Below, piece after piece: positions 7,909-15,736 of a DNA stretch of 17,179 nucleotides. The notes under the pieces were generated by a model that had not been told where the DNA came from, ran no database searches, and saw only the letters and a list, made by a program, of their open reading frames with translations. Position numbers and translations under genes: made by a program. Origin of the DNA: Chloroflexota bacterium (GTDB taxonomy: Bacteria; Chloroflexota; Anaerolineae; UBA1429); the NCBI GenBank assembly GCA_014360745.1, contig JACIWY010000025.1, positions 1-17,179 on the forward strand, read 5' to 3'. How positions within the stretch are numbered: the first letter of the stretch is position 1; each line of letters starts with the position of its first letter.

Positions 7909-8622
7909 ATGCCTCTACCCGTCGCCAAACGCGCTTTATACGCCATTATCCTGATGCTTTTTATCTCACCGGTCGCCTGTTCCTCGCCCGCCCAGACAGC
8001 GACGCCGGTGCCTTCTCGCGTGGCCCAGGCAGACATGCTACCTACCAGGACCATGCCTCCGACGGCGCTGTCGACGCCCTCGCCGAGCCCTTTGAGCATT
8101 GGGGCGATGATTCCGACGGCCACGGCGGCGATGGGCACGTCGACCCGAATACAAATGCCGACTTTTACGGCGATACCGCCGGCATCGGTCCAATTGCGGC
8201 CCGAAGCGCCGGTGATCCAGGGAACCCGGCCGATTCGGGTTGACATTGCCCTGGAGCAGTTGGTAGACTTGTATGGGGTACAAGTGCGCCTTACGTTCGA
8301 TCCTTCGAAAGTACAGGTGGTCGATGCCGACCCGAGCCTGCCGGACGTACAGATCAGCCCGGGGCCGCCCTTTCGCGAGCGCGATCGCGCCTTTGTGGCT
8401 GTGAATCGGGTCGATAACGAACGGGGCACTATCGATTTCGCCGTGACCCTTTTGAGGCCGGCCCGGCCCCTTGTCGGGCGCGCCGTGGCGGCGAGTTTTT
8501 CGCTGTTGGCCAAAGGGGAGGGGGAAACCAGGATCGAGCTCGCGCAGGTCTTGCTGGCCAACCCGCAAGCTCAACCCCAGCCTGTGCGCACAGAGGCGCT
8601 GAATATTGATGTAAGGCCATGA
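7909..8622 (+). CDS. Cohesin-bearing lipoprotein
   Basis: A 237-residue protein with a short lipoprotein-type signal (hydrophobic 9-22, then SPVAC with C24 as the lipidation candidate; Pro at -3 is not ideal for a lipobox). Residues 25-93 are a Thr/Pro/Ser-rich spacer and about 94-237 are one cohesin-like module containing DLYGVQVRLTFDP, VVDADPSLPDVQI and VDNERGTIDFAV. The ATG at 7909 is preceded by a weak AGGG at 7 bases. The open frame runs back to 7639, but that part overlaps the protease gene and has shadow-frame composition, so it is excluded. The spacer plus single cohesin suits a membrane-attached receptor that displays a cohesin above the cell surface (inference). No dockerin or enzyme domain is present. 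Confidence 0.8.
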   Translation: MPLPVAKRALYAIILMLFISPVACSSPAQTATPVPSRVAQADMLPTRTMPPTALSTPSPSPLSIGAMIPTATAAMGTSTRIQMPTFTAIPPASVQLRPEAPVIQGTRPIRVDIALEQLVDLYGVQVRLTFDPSKVQVVDADPSLPDVQISPGPPFRERDRAFVAVNRVDNERGTIDFAVTLLRPARPLVGRAVAASFSLLAKGEGETRIELAQVLLANPQAQPQPVRTEALNIDVRP

Positions 8623-8641
8623 ATATGGAGAGAGGGGAGAT

Positions 8642-11600
8642 ATGGAGCGAAGCAACCTAAGCAAGCCCATTGCGCGATGGGTGCCGGGATTGGCGCTCGC
8701 AATTGCCCTGACCTTGATCTTTTCCGGCGCGGTGAGCGCTTTTCCTCGGTCGAGGGGCGGCGAGTTGCTGGCAGATCCTCTCCCCGACGTGTACTTTGCC
8801 CCCAGCCCGGCCCAAGTGGGCATCGGCGGAACGACCGCCGTCGATGTCATGGTTGATAATGTACAAGGGCTGTACGCCGTTGAACTGCGCGTGAGCTTCC
8901 CCAACAGCCTGGTACATGTGGTGGATGCCGACAGCGCCCAGCTCGGGACGCAGATCCAGCCGGGGGACATTTTCGCCGGCTTTGACACCTACGTCATCCA
9001 GAACCGCGCCGACAACGCTACCGGACTTGTCGAGTATATCGTTTCTATCACCGGCAGTTTGGTGGGCAAGACGGGCAGCGGCACCATCGCCACTATCCCC
9101 TTACAGGGGCTGGTGGAAGGCGAGGCCGTCATGTCTTTTGTCGAGGTCATCTTGGCGGAGCGCGACGGCACGAGCATCGATTTCAGCTATGCCTCCACCT
9201 ATGTGGATATCGAGGTGACGCCCTCGCCGGCCACGGCGACGCCGACCCGTACGCCGACGCCCTCCACGGCTCCGCTCCTCTCGCCGACGCCGACACGCAC
9301 GCATACGCCCGGCCCATCGCCCACCTCGACCAGGACGCCCACGCCCACCCAGACGTATACGCCCGGGCCCCCGCCACAAACCCAAGTGCGCGTGGTTCCG
9401 GCCACCCAGGGAATAGGAATCGGCGACACCAGCATCGTGCAGATCGAGGTGCACAACGTCACCGACCTATACGGCTTTGACGTGCGCGTGGACTATAACG
9501 GCGCCTTGTTAGATGTAGAAGATGCCGACCCTGGGCTCGCCGGCATCCAGGTGTGGAACGGCGATGTATTCAACGGCCTTGGCTATCAGATCTTGGAGAA
9601 TTGGGTGTACGACGATGGGGTCTTTGGCCAGGTGCACTTTGCCGCCAATTTGAACACCGGCTATCCCTCAGGGGTCGGGGGCGATGCCATTTTGTTCTGG
9701 ATCATCTTTCGCGGCGTAACCCCCGGTTTGAGCGCCGTCAACCTGGCCGAAGTGCAGCTTGTGAACCATGCCGGCAATACCATCGCCCGCTCTTTGCAGC
9801 ATGGGCAGATCGACGTGACTCTTGAAGGAGCCTCGGTCACGCCGAGCATTACCTCGACGCCCAGCCGAACGCCCACCGGCACCCTTTCCCCTTCGCCGAC
9901 CTACACATCCACGCCTTCGCGAACCCTGCAGCCCGGCGAGACGATCGGCCCCGAGCCGACCAGCACGGCCACCCAAACGGGGGTGCTGGTCACGCCGACG
10001 CCGGTCTGCGCCGATCGCATCCAAAACGGCGGATTTGAGCAGATCACAGATAACGAGGCCCCGCCTTGGGTACGCAGCGGATCGGTGAATTTTACCACCA
10101 TCGAGCAGCATAGCGGCGTACGAAGCGCCTGGTTCGGCGGTTATAACAACGCCGACGACAAACTCTGCCAGCAGGTGACCATCCCCGCCCATCCGGAGCC
10201 GGGCCAAGAGACCACCCAGGCCTTGTTGTCCTATTGGTGGGGCATGTTGACGAACGATGCGCCCCCGCCCTCCGACTATCTCTATGTGCGTGTGCGCGAT
10301 GCCGCCGGGGATTTGCTCGAAACGTTAGAAACGCTAAGCGAAACCTCCACCTCCGGGCGCTGGGAGGAATCGCAATTCGATCTGAGCGCCTACAAGGGGC
10401 AGACGGTGCAGATATGCTTCGAGGCGGTCACCGATGGCGCCCAGACCACCAGCTTCTTTGTGGACGACGTTTCGTTGATCGTCTGTGAGATCCTGTTGCC
10501 CACCGCGACGCCTACCTTTTCCCCGACGCCGACCCATAGCGCCACGCCGACGGAAACCGGCTTGCCCACCGCCACGCCGACCATTTCGCCCACCCCGGTG
10601 GAGCAAGTGCTGCAACAAAATGAGGGCGTGTACGAGGGCTGCCGGGATAGCTATTTGAACCAATGGGAACCCAAGACCAACTACGGCCACCAAGGGGCCC
10701 TGTCGGTGCGCACCGGCAGCATCAAGCGGCCAATCGTTTATTTTGATGTCTCTAGCATCCCCGCCGGAGTAACGATCCTGGAGGCCAAGCTGGAGCTCTA
10801 CACCAGCCATTACAAGAGCCATGCCTTTGATATGACGGTGAGCGTATACGGCCTCAAGCGCTTGTGGCAAGAGATGGAGACTTCTTGGGACGTAGCGCGC
10901 ACCGATGTGCCTTGGGGGCTGCCGGGTGCCGAGGACACAACCAACGATCGAGATGCCGTCCCCGTGGGCTCGCAATTGGTCTCGGCGACGAACACCTGGT
11001 ACGCCTTTGATGTCACCTCGTTGGTGCAACAATGGGTGAACGGCGCCCGCCCCAACTATGGTATGCTCCTCGATGCCACGGGCAATACGGTGGAGATGAG
11101 CTTCTGGAGCAGCGAATACAGCATTCGCAATCTGAGGCCCAGGCTCGTCGTGCGCTACATCTATGGCGCCTTGCCCACGCCCACTTTCACGCCGCTCGCC
11201 TCGGCCACGCCGGGGCCGTCGCCGACGGCCACTTTTACCCCCCTTCCTGGGGGCACGACGATCGTGCTGCAAGAGGGGAACCTGGGCTATAGCGGCACCC
11301 AGGACACCTATATCAGCCAGTGGCAACCGACGACTAACTATGGCGGCAATGTGACCATGACCGTGCGCCAGGGCCATGTGCGTTCGTCGCTCATCCGCTT
11401 TGACCTTTCCGGCCTCCCTGCCGGCGCGACGATCCAAAGCGCTACCCTGTCGCTTTATGCCGTCAGCCGCAGTAACGCCGGCAACCTAACCGTCGATCTT
11501 TACGAGGTTTTGCGGGCCTGGACCGAAGGACAGGCCACCTGGGAATTGGCCCGCACCGGCCGGCCTTGGGCGCAGGCCGGCTGTAGCCAGCCAGTCGCCG

Positions 11601-11827
11601 ATTTGGCGGTATCGGCCACCAGCAGCCAATTTGTTAACGATATCAACACCTGGTTCCAGTGGGATGTGACCTCTTTGGTCCAAGCGTGGGTGGCCAACCC
11701 TGCCGCCAATCAGGGCATGATCCTCAAGGGCGATGGACCTACTTCGGTCGAATATTCCTTTGCCACTTCGGATTATTGGTGGAACCAGCAGTACGCGCCC
11801 AAATTGACGATCCGCTACACGACATGA
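8642..11827 (+). CDS. Large secreted protein: two cohesins, galactose-binding-like domain, two DNRLRE domains
   Basis: A 1061-residue exported protein; AGGGGAG lies just upstream of the ATG, and the preceding stop is 19 bases away. Signal peptide about 1-33 (V-S-A cleavage). Modules: cohesin (45-193; VVDADSAQLGTQIQPGDIF), Thr/Pro linker (193-248), cohesin (249-402; DVEDADPGLAGIQV, GDVF), linker, galactose-binding-like domain (456-615; NGGFE start, bracketed by C456 and C615), linker, DNRLRE domain 1 (about 655-840), linker, DNRLRE domain 2 (about 873-1061). Both DNRLRE copies show the D-x-Y-(I/L)-x-Q-W-(E/Q)-P-x-T-N-Y-G opening and a W-x-x-A-R-T element. DNRLRE modules are associated with polysaccharide binding (CBM96) and surface proteins. 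The first two-thirds parallels the gene at 335, but instead of an LPLI tail it ends directly in DNRLRE 2. Probably a scaffold with surface- or glycan-binding arms. Confidence 0.87.
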   Translation: MERSNLSKPIARWVPGLALAIALTLIFSGAVSAFPRSRGGELLADPLPDVYFAPSPAQVGIGGTTAVDVMVDNVQGLYAVELRVSFPNSLVHVVDADSAQLGTQIQPGDIFAGFDTYVIQNRADNATGLVEYIVSITGSLVGKTGSGTIATIPLQGLVEGEAVMSFVEVILAERDGTSIDFSYASTYVDIEVTPSPATATPTRTPTPSTAPLLSPTPTRTHTPGPSPTSTRTPTPTQTYTPGPPPQTQVRVVPATQGIGIGDTSIVQIEVHNVTDLYGFDVRVDYNGALLDVEDADPGLAGIQVWNGDVFNGLGYQILENWVYDDGVFGQVHFAANLNTGYPSGVGGDAILFWIIFRGVTPGLSAVNLAEVQLVNHAGNTIARSLQHGQIDVTLEGASVTPSITSTPSRTPTGTLSPSPTYTSTPSRTLQPGETIGPEPTSTATQTGVLVTPTPVCADRIQNGGFEQITDNEAPPWVRSGSVNFTTIEQHSGVRSAWFGGYNNADDKLCQQVTIPAHPEPGQETTQALLSYWWGMLTNDAPPPSDYLYVRVRDAAGDLLETLETLSETSTSGRWEESQFDLSAYKGQTVQICFEAVTDGAQTTSFFVDDVSLIVCEILLPTATPTFSPTPTHSATPTETGLPTATPTISPTPVEQVLQQNEGVYEGCRDSYLNQWEPKTNYGHQGALSVRTGSIKRPIVYFDVSSIPAGVTILEAKLELYTSHYKSHAFDMTVSVYGLKRLWQEMETSWDVARTDVPWGLPGAEDTTNDRDAVPVGSQLVSATNTWYAFDVTSLVQQWVNGARPNYGMLLDATGNTVEMSFWSSEYSIRNLRPRLVVRYIYGALPTPTFTPLASATPGPSPTATFTPLPGGTTIVLQEGNLGYSGTQDTYISQWQPTTNYGGNVTMTVRQGHVRSSLIRFDLSGLPAGATIQSATLSLYAVSRSNAGNLTVDLYEVLRAWTEGQATWELARTGRPWAQAGCSQPVADLAVSATSSQFVNDINTWFQWDVTSLVQAWVANPAANQGMILKGDGPTSVEYSFATSDYWWNQQYAPKLTIRYTT

Positions 11828-11848
11828 GTTACAGGCTCGGCCTGTAAC
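11828..11848 (+). terminator. Hairpin immediately after the DNRLRE gene
   Basis: GTTACAGGC (11828-11836), TCG loop, GCCTGTAAC (11840-11848): a perfect 9-bp stem starting on the first base after the stop codon, followed by CCCTACTGG with no T-tract. It has the same TCG triloop as the hairpin after the protease gene. It is more likely a 3' mRNA end or stabiliser than a full terminator, because the next gene begins 22 bases later. Confidence 0.5.
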
Positions 11849-11870
11849 CCCTACTGGACGCAGGAGCCTG

Positions 11871-14030
11871 ATGGCCAAGGGGGTGAGAATGTTGGTACGC
11901 ATACGAGCACCCAAAAGATTGGCTTGGGGTGTGTTGCTTTTGGGATTGGTGTTGCTTGCCCTCTACTTGGGCCCGTTAGCGGTCTGGGGGCAAGGAACCG
12001 GGCCATGCCTCTCTATCCAACCACAGGACCAGGAGGTATTGGTCGGGCATTCGGGAGCCTTCCAAGTGCGCGTGGATGACATCGAGGATTTGTACGGTGT
12101 CCAATTAAAAGTGCTCTACAATCCGGCCATCCTCGACGTGACGGCCGTAATAACGGCCGGCAACGTCTTTGACAGCATGAGCGGCACCGGTTGGACGATC
12201 GTCGACGAAACGGCGGGAACCATCGAACATGTCTTTTCCTTGGATAGCAGCGAGCCGCAGGGCTTTACCGGCAGCGGTTATATCCTCGATGTGCGGTTCA
12301 CCGCCGTTCAACATGGTGTGAGCACGGTCGATCTGGCGGAGGCCATCCTGGCCGATAGCAACAGCGTCAGTATCGACATCGATTGTCCGGAGAGCCAACG
12401 CAGCGCCCTGGTGCGCGGCGTGTTGCTCCTTTCGACGGCCACGCCGACGCCGACCATCACCAGAACGCCTACTCCGACGTTCACCCCATGTTGTATTCAG
12501 CCATCGCCCACGCCGACAATCGCCCCGACCATGCCCACCCCGGAGGAGACGCCCATCGTCTTGATCTACCCGGAAGCCCACTATGTGCTTTCGGGGCGCG
12601 AAAGCGCGGTCGAGATCCGCATTCGTAATGCCCCCACGCTATATGCTGCCTGGGTGCGCGTGCGCTATGATCCGGATGTCATCCAGATCTTGGCGGCGGG
12701 CAGCTCGGGGGTGCTCGAAGAAGGGGACCTTTTTACCGGCAAGGAATGGTATCCTTTTAACAACAGCACGATGCCCGTCAGCGACAAGCTCACCTATGGG
12801 GCCACCTTGAGCTTCAACGCCGTCCCCGGCCCCACAGGAGAGGTGTTGGCGCGCATCCATTTCCGGGCGCTGGACATCGGCACCACGCCGATCGTGATCG
12901 AGCAGGCGATCTTGGTCAACCAACAAGGCGCCTCGTTGCCTTATGATTCCTATAACGGCACGGTGTATGTGATCAGCCTGGTGCCGACGTCGCCGACGCC
13001 ATCGCCGACGCCCGCTCAGTCTCCCACGCCGACTGTGACGCCCACCGCTTTGCCGATGCCCCGCACCAGGCTCTATCTCGATCCGGGCGCGAGCAGCCTC
13101 ACCTTGGGCGATGTGCGCCAGATCGATGTCAAGGTCGCGGAGGTGACCAACCTCCAAGGGGTCGAGTTCCATATCACCTACGACCCGACCATCCTGGCCA
13201 TTCTGGACGAGGATGCCGGCATTCCGGGCATACAGATCGCCCTTGGGCCGTTCCTCTCGCCTGGCGCGGTGGCCCAAAACCAGGTGGACACCGTGGCAGG
13301 AGTCATCCATGTGGCTTATACCCAGTCTAACGCGACGCCACCCCAAAGCGGCTCCGGCACGGTGGCCAGTTTCCGCGTCCAGGCCGTGGCCGTGGGAGCG
13401 ACACCGTTGGGCATGCACGGCACGGCGCTTTTAGATGGTTCGTTAAACTCTATACCCCATAGCGCGGTAGGCGGTTTTGTGGCCGTGGATACCCGCGTGG
13501 TCACCGGACATGTCTATCTGGAGGGGCGCACCCAACATGCCGGCACGCAGATTCGTCATGGGAGTACGCTTTTGGCCCTCACCAGGAACGATGGCAGTTT
13601 CATCTTTGCCTCGCCGGTGGGCGTGGGCGAGAATCTGGGCCTTACCGCCACGCATATGGGCTACCTCACCGCTACCAAGACGCTGCTCATCACCGCCGAT
13701 CCGGTGGTGGATGCGGGCGATGTCATCCTCGTCGCCGGTGACGCCGCCGGGCCGCGCACCACGGTGGCCCGAGCTGGAGGCTGCCCGGGCGATCCCACAA
13801 TAGTGGTGCCCGGCCTGCCCGATGGGCGGGTCAATATCATCGACCTGGCCTTTGTCTCCGGACGATTCGGCGCCGCCGAAGGGGACCTGACCTGGCAGCC
13901 CTCGTCCGATGGCTGCCATCCGGATTGGTTCGCCTACCGTGCCGACATCAACGGGGACGGGGTTGTCAATATTCTGGATGTTGTGCGCGTGGCCAATAAC
14001 TATGGCGCAGTTGGTCCGATTCCATGGTAG
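11871..14030 (+). CDS. Three-cohesin, dockerin-bearing secreted scaffold protein
   Basis: A 719-residue exported protein. The ATG at 11871 has AGGAG four bases upstream; an in-frame ATG at 11889 is an alternative. Basic n-region and hydrophobic core (20-36) with cleavage near 40. Modules: cohesin 1 (44-184, the short type lacking VDADP), Thr/Pro linker with an unusual vicinal pair C207-C208, cohesin 2 (229-369), linker, cohesin 3 (396-540; long type with EDAGIPGIQI), a small beta module starting TGHVYLEGR (541-625), and a C-terminal dockerin (about 638-719). The dockerin has a degenerate first loop (LPDGRVNIIDLAF), a 50-residue insert carrying C682 that could bond to C638, a canonical second loop (DINGDGVVNILD) and a GPIPW end. 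With three cohesins and one dockerin it is the best candidate for a branching scaffold. Confidence 0.88.
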   Translation: MAKGVRMLVRIRAPKRLAWGVLLLGLVLLALYLGPLAVWGQGTGPCLSIQPQDQEVLVGHSGAFQVRVDDIEDLYGVQLKVLYNPAILDVTAVITAGNVFDSMSGTGWTIVDETAGTIEHVFSLDSSEPQGFTGSGYILDVRFTAVQHGVSTVDLAEAILADSNSVSIDIDCPESQRSALVRGVLLLSTATPTPTITRTPTPTFTPCCIQPSPTPTIAPTMPTPEETPIVLIYPEAHYVLSGRESAVEIRIRNAPTLYAAWVRVRYDPDVIQILAAGSSGVLEEGDLFTGKEWYPFNNSTMPVSDKLTYGATLSFNAVPGPTGEVLARIHFRALDIGTTPIVIEQAILVNQQGASLPYDSYNGTVYVISLVPTSPTPSPTPAQSPTPTVTPTALPMPRTRLYLDPGASSLTLGDVRQIDVKVAEVTNLQGVEFHITYDPTILAILDEDAGIPGIQIALGPFLSPGAVAQNQVDTVAGVIHVAYTQSNATPPQSGSGTVASFRVQAVAVGATPLGMHGTALLDGSLNSIPHSAVGGFVAVDTRVVTGHVYLEGRTQHAGTQIRHGSTLLALTRNDGSFIFASPVGVGENLGLTATHMGYLTATKTLLITADPVVDAGDVILVAGDAAGPRTTVARAGGCPGDPTIVVPGLPDGRVNIIDLAFVSGRFGAAEGDLTWQPSSDGCHPDWFAYRADINGDGVVNILDVVRVANNYGAVGPIPW

Positions 14031-14057
14031 TAGGTTATGGGAAGAGTTTCGGTTTCG

Positions 14058-14088
14058 GCGGCCGAAGGGGTATGTGCCCCTCGGCCGC
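14058..14088 (+). terminator. GC-rich hairpin between the last two cohesin genes
   Basis: GCGGCCG (14058-14064), a bulged A, AGGGG, a TATGTG loop, CCCCT, CGGCCGC (14082-14088): 12 pairs with one bulge, 27 bases after the three-cohesin gene. No T-tract follows (TGAGCCCTG). It joins the series of U-less hairpins at the junctions of this cluster. Confidence 0.5.
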
Positions 14089-14133
14089 TGAGCCCTGCTA
14101 GAGCGGGGTGTGCTCTGGAAAGGACGGGATCAG

Positions 14134-15708
14134 ATGATCACAGAACAACGCTCGTGCAATCCTGATGCAGAGGGCTTTTTGCGGCGTTACGGGTGGCTGG
14201 TGATCGGTTTGATCGTGCTCTGTTTCTTGGCCGCGATGGGATTCCCTGAGGGGATGCTCGGCGCGGAGCGTTGGCTGGGCTTGAGTGCCGCCGGTACGAG
14301 GGTCGATTTTCAGCCCTCCTACAGCGAGATCGGCGTCGGAGAAAGCATCACCGTTTCGGTGATGGTCCACGATGTCGAGGATCTGTACTCGTTGCAGATG
14401 GTCGTACGTTTTGACCCCACGCTCCTCCAGGTGCAAGATGCCGACCTCGGGCAACCCGGCGTACAGGTCGGCGTGGGCTCTGCCTTGTCGCAGACGGTGA
14501 CCTCCATCGACGGTTTTTTCCTTCAAACCGTGGATAATGTGGCCGGCACAATTGCCATCACCGTTTCCTTCGCTTTCCCAGATCTTGCCTTTTATGGCTC
14601 CGGGAGCCTGATCGACATCTCCTTCCTGGGCGTGGGTGGCGGCAGCAGCTCATTGGGCTTTGATCAACTTGTGCTAAGCGATTCGACCGGGGCAAGCATC
14701 GACCTGACCAGCTACGACGGCACCGTGGTGGTGTTCGATGGCACCATTACCCCCTCACCCTCGCCCACCAGCACCTCTACCACGACGCCGATCCCCACCG
14801 ATGTGGCCACCATCTGGATCTCGCCCACCCATAGCGAGGTCGCCGTAGGCATGACCACTACGGTCGACATCGAAATCTCGAACGTCAAGAACCTTTATGG
14901 CGCCACTGTGGAGCTTTCTTTCGACCCAACCCTCGCCCAAGTGGTGGACGCGGATCCCGGAGAAGCCGGCGTCCAGATCGCCCTTGGCGATCTGCTATCG
15001 CCCGATAACGTGGTCACGAATCAGGTCGATAACACCGCGGGCACCATCGAGTTGGACCTGTCTCAAATCGCTCCGTCCCCGCCGGTGACGGGGACGGGCA
15101 CGCTGGCCTCTATCGTCTTTGAGGGCACCCACGGCGGGCTTTCGCCCATCTCGTTTACCGAAGTGCTTCTTGGGAATCCCGATGGCGTCGAGATTCCCGC
15201 CGTCTCTGTGGATGGAGAGCTTTTGGTGTTGGATGGGAGCACGCTGATCGGCTCGGTCTCTTTCCAGGGGCGTCCCGCGCCGCCCTCTTTGGCCTGGCGC
15301 ACGCCGCTGTCGGTGACGTTGACTACCCCCGGTGGAGGCGGTCCCGATTTTACCTTTGGCACCGTATGTGACGAGACCGGCACCTTTACCATCACGAACA
15401 TCGTCTCGGGCACCTATCATGTCAAGGTGCGCGATTTGCACAGTTTGTGGAATGTGCGCCAATCCCAACCCATCCACTTGGGTCTGAACTATGTGAATAT
15501 GGGCACCCTCGTGGAGGGCGATTCGAACCTATCGCAGACGATCGATGTGGTCGACTTTTCCATCCTGGCCAGCACCTATGCCAAATCCCTGGGCGACCCG
15601 GGCTATGACCCGCGAGCGGATTACAACAACTCGAACGACATCAACGTGTTCGACTTTTCCATCCTGGCCAGCAACTTTGGCCGATCGGGGGAGAACATCC
15701 TGCCTTGA
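14134..15708 (+). CDS. Two-cohesin, dockerin-bearing exported protein
   Basis: A 524-residue protein. The ATG at 14134 is chosen because AAAGGA lies 9 bases upstream; an earlier in-frame GTG at 14110 would add eight residues ahead of that site. A 19-residue n-region precedes a hydrophobic stretch (20-35) without an obvious cleavage motif, so the protein may stay N-terminally anchored. Modules: cohesin 1 (55-203; VDNVAGTI), short Ser/Thr/Pro linker (204-224), cohesin 2 (224-368; VVDADPGEAGVQIALGD), a beta module starting IGSVSFQGR (370-455), and a compact dockerin (462-524) with two intact 12-residue loops beginning D-S-N-L-S and D-Y-N-N-S, each followed by FDFSILAS or VDFSILAS. Unlike the dockerins in the protease and three-cohesin proteins, this one has no insert, no Cys and no PW end. 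It likely docks on a different cohesin or with different symmetry (inference). Confidence 0.87.
   Translation: MITEQRSCNPDAEGFLRRYGWLVIGLIVLCFLAAMGFPEGMLGAERWLGLSAAGTRVDFQPSYSEIGVGESITVSVMVHDVEDLYSLQMVVRFDPTLLQVQDADLGQPGVQVGVGSALSQTVTSIDGFFLQTVDNVAGTIAITVSFAFPDLAFYGSGSLIDISFLGVGGGSSSLGFDQLVLSDSTGASIDLTSYDGTVVVFDGTITPSPSPTSTSTTTPIPTDVATIWISPTHSEVAVGMTTTVDIEISNVKNLYGATVELSFDPTLAQVVDADPGEAGVQIALGDLLSPDNVVTNQVDNTAGTIELDLSQIAPSPPVTGTGTLASIVFEGTHGGLSPISFTEVLLGNPDGVEIPAVSVDGELLVLDGSTLIGSVSFQGRPAPPSLAWRTPLSVTLTTPGGGGPDFTFGTVCDETGTFTITNIVSGTYHVKVRDLHSLWNVRQSQPIHLGLNYVNMGTLVEGDSNLSQTIDVVDFSILASTYAKSLGDPGYDPRADYNNSNDINVFDFSILASNFGRSGENILP
15551..15673 (+). repeat. Direct repeat encoding the two dockerin helices
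   Basis: Positions 15551-15574 and 15650-15673 are identical over 24 bases at a 99-base (33-codon) period, encoding the FSILAS helix of each half of the dockerin. Dockerins are always internally duplicated as protein; identity at DNA level suggests a recent duplication or gene conversion here. The other two dockerins lack it. Confidence 0.8.
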
Positions 15709-15736
15709 TGCGCCCTGGAGCGACCCTGTTGGAAAT

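Noticed and set aside
7368..8988. Long minus-strand frames across the end of the protease gene, the lipoprotein gene and the start of the DNRLRE gene
   Set aside because: Overlap several well-supported + strand genes and show no start signals or recognisable motifs.
9219..9385. Short GC-rich tandem repetition that resembles a repeat array
   Set aside because: It is codon-level repetition encoding Thr/Pro linkers, in frame and without spacers; not CRISPR or a mobile repeat. The same applies to the linkers at 902-1012, 1474-1552, 9847-10005, 10489-10602, 11161-11256, 12430-12555 and 12982-13056.
335..15708. Calling the cluster a cellulosome
   Set aside because: No glycoside hydrolase, cellulose-binding module of a known family, or SLH anchor is present; the only catalytic domain is a protease.
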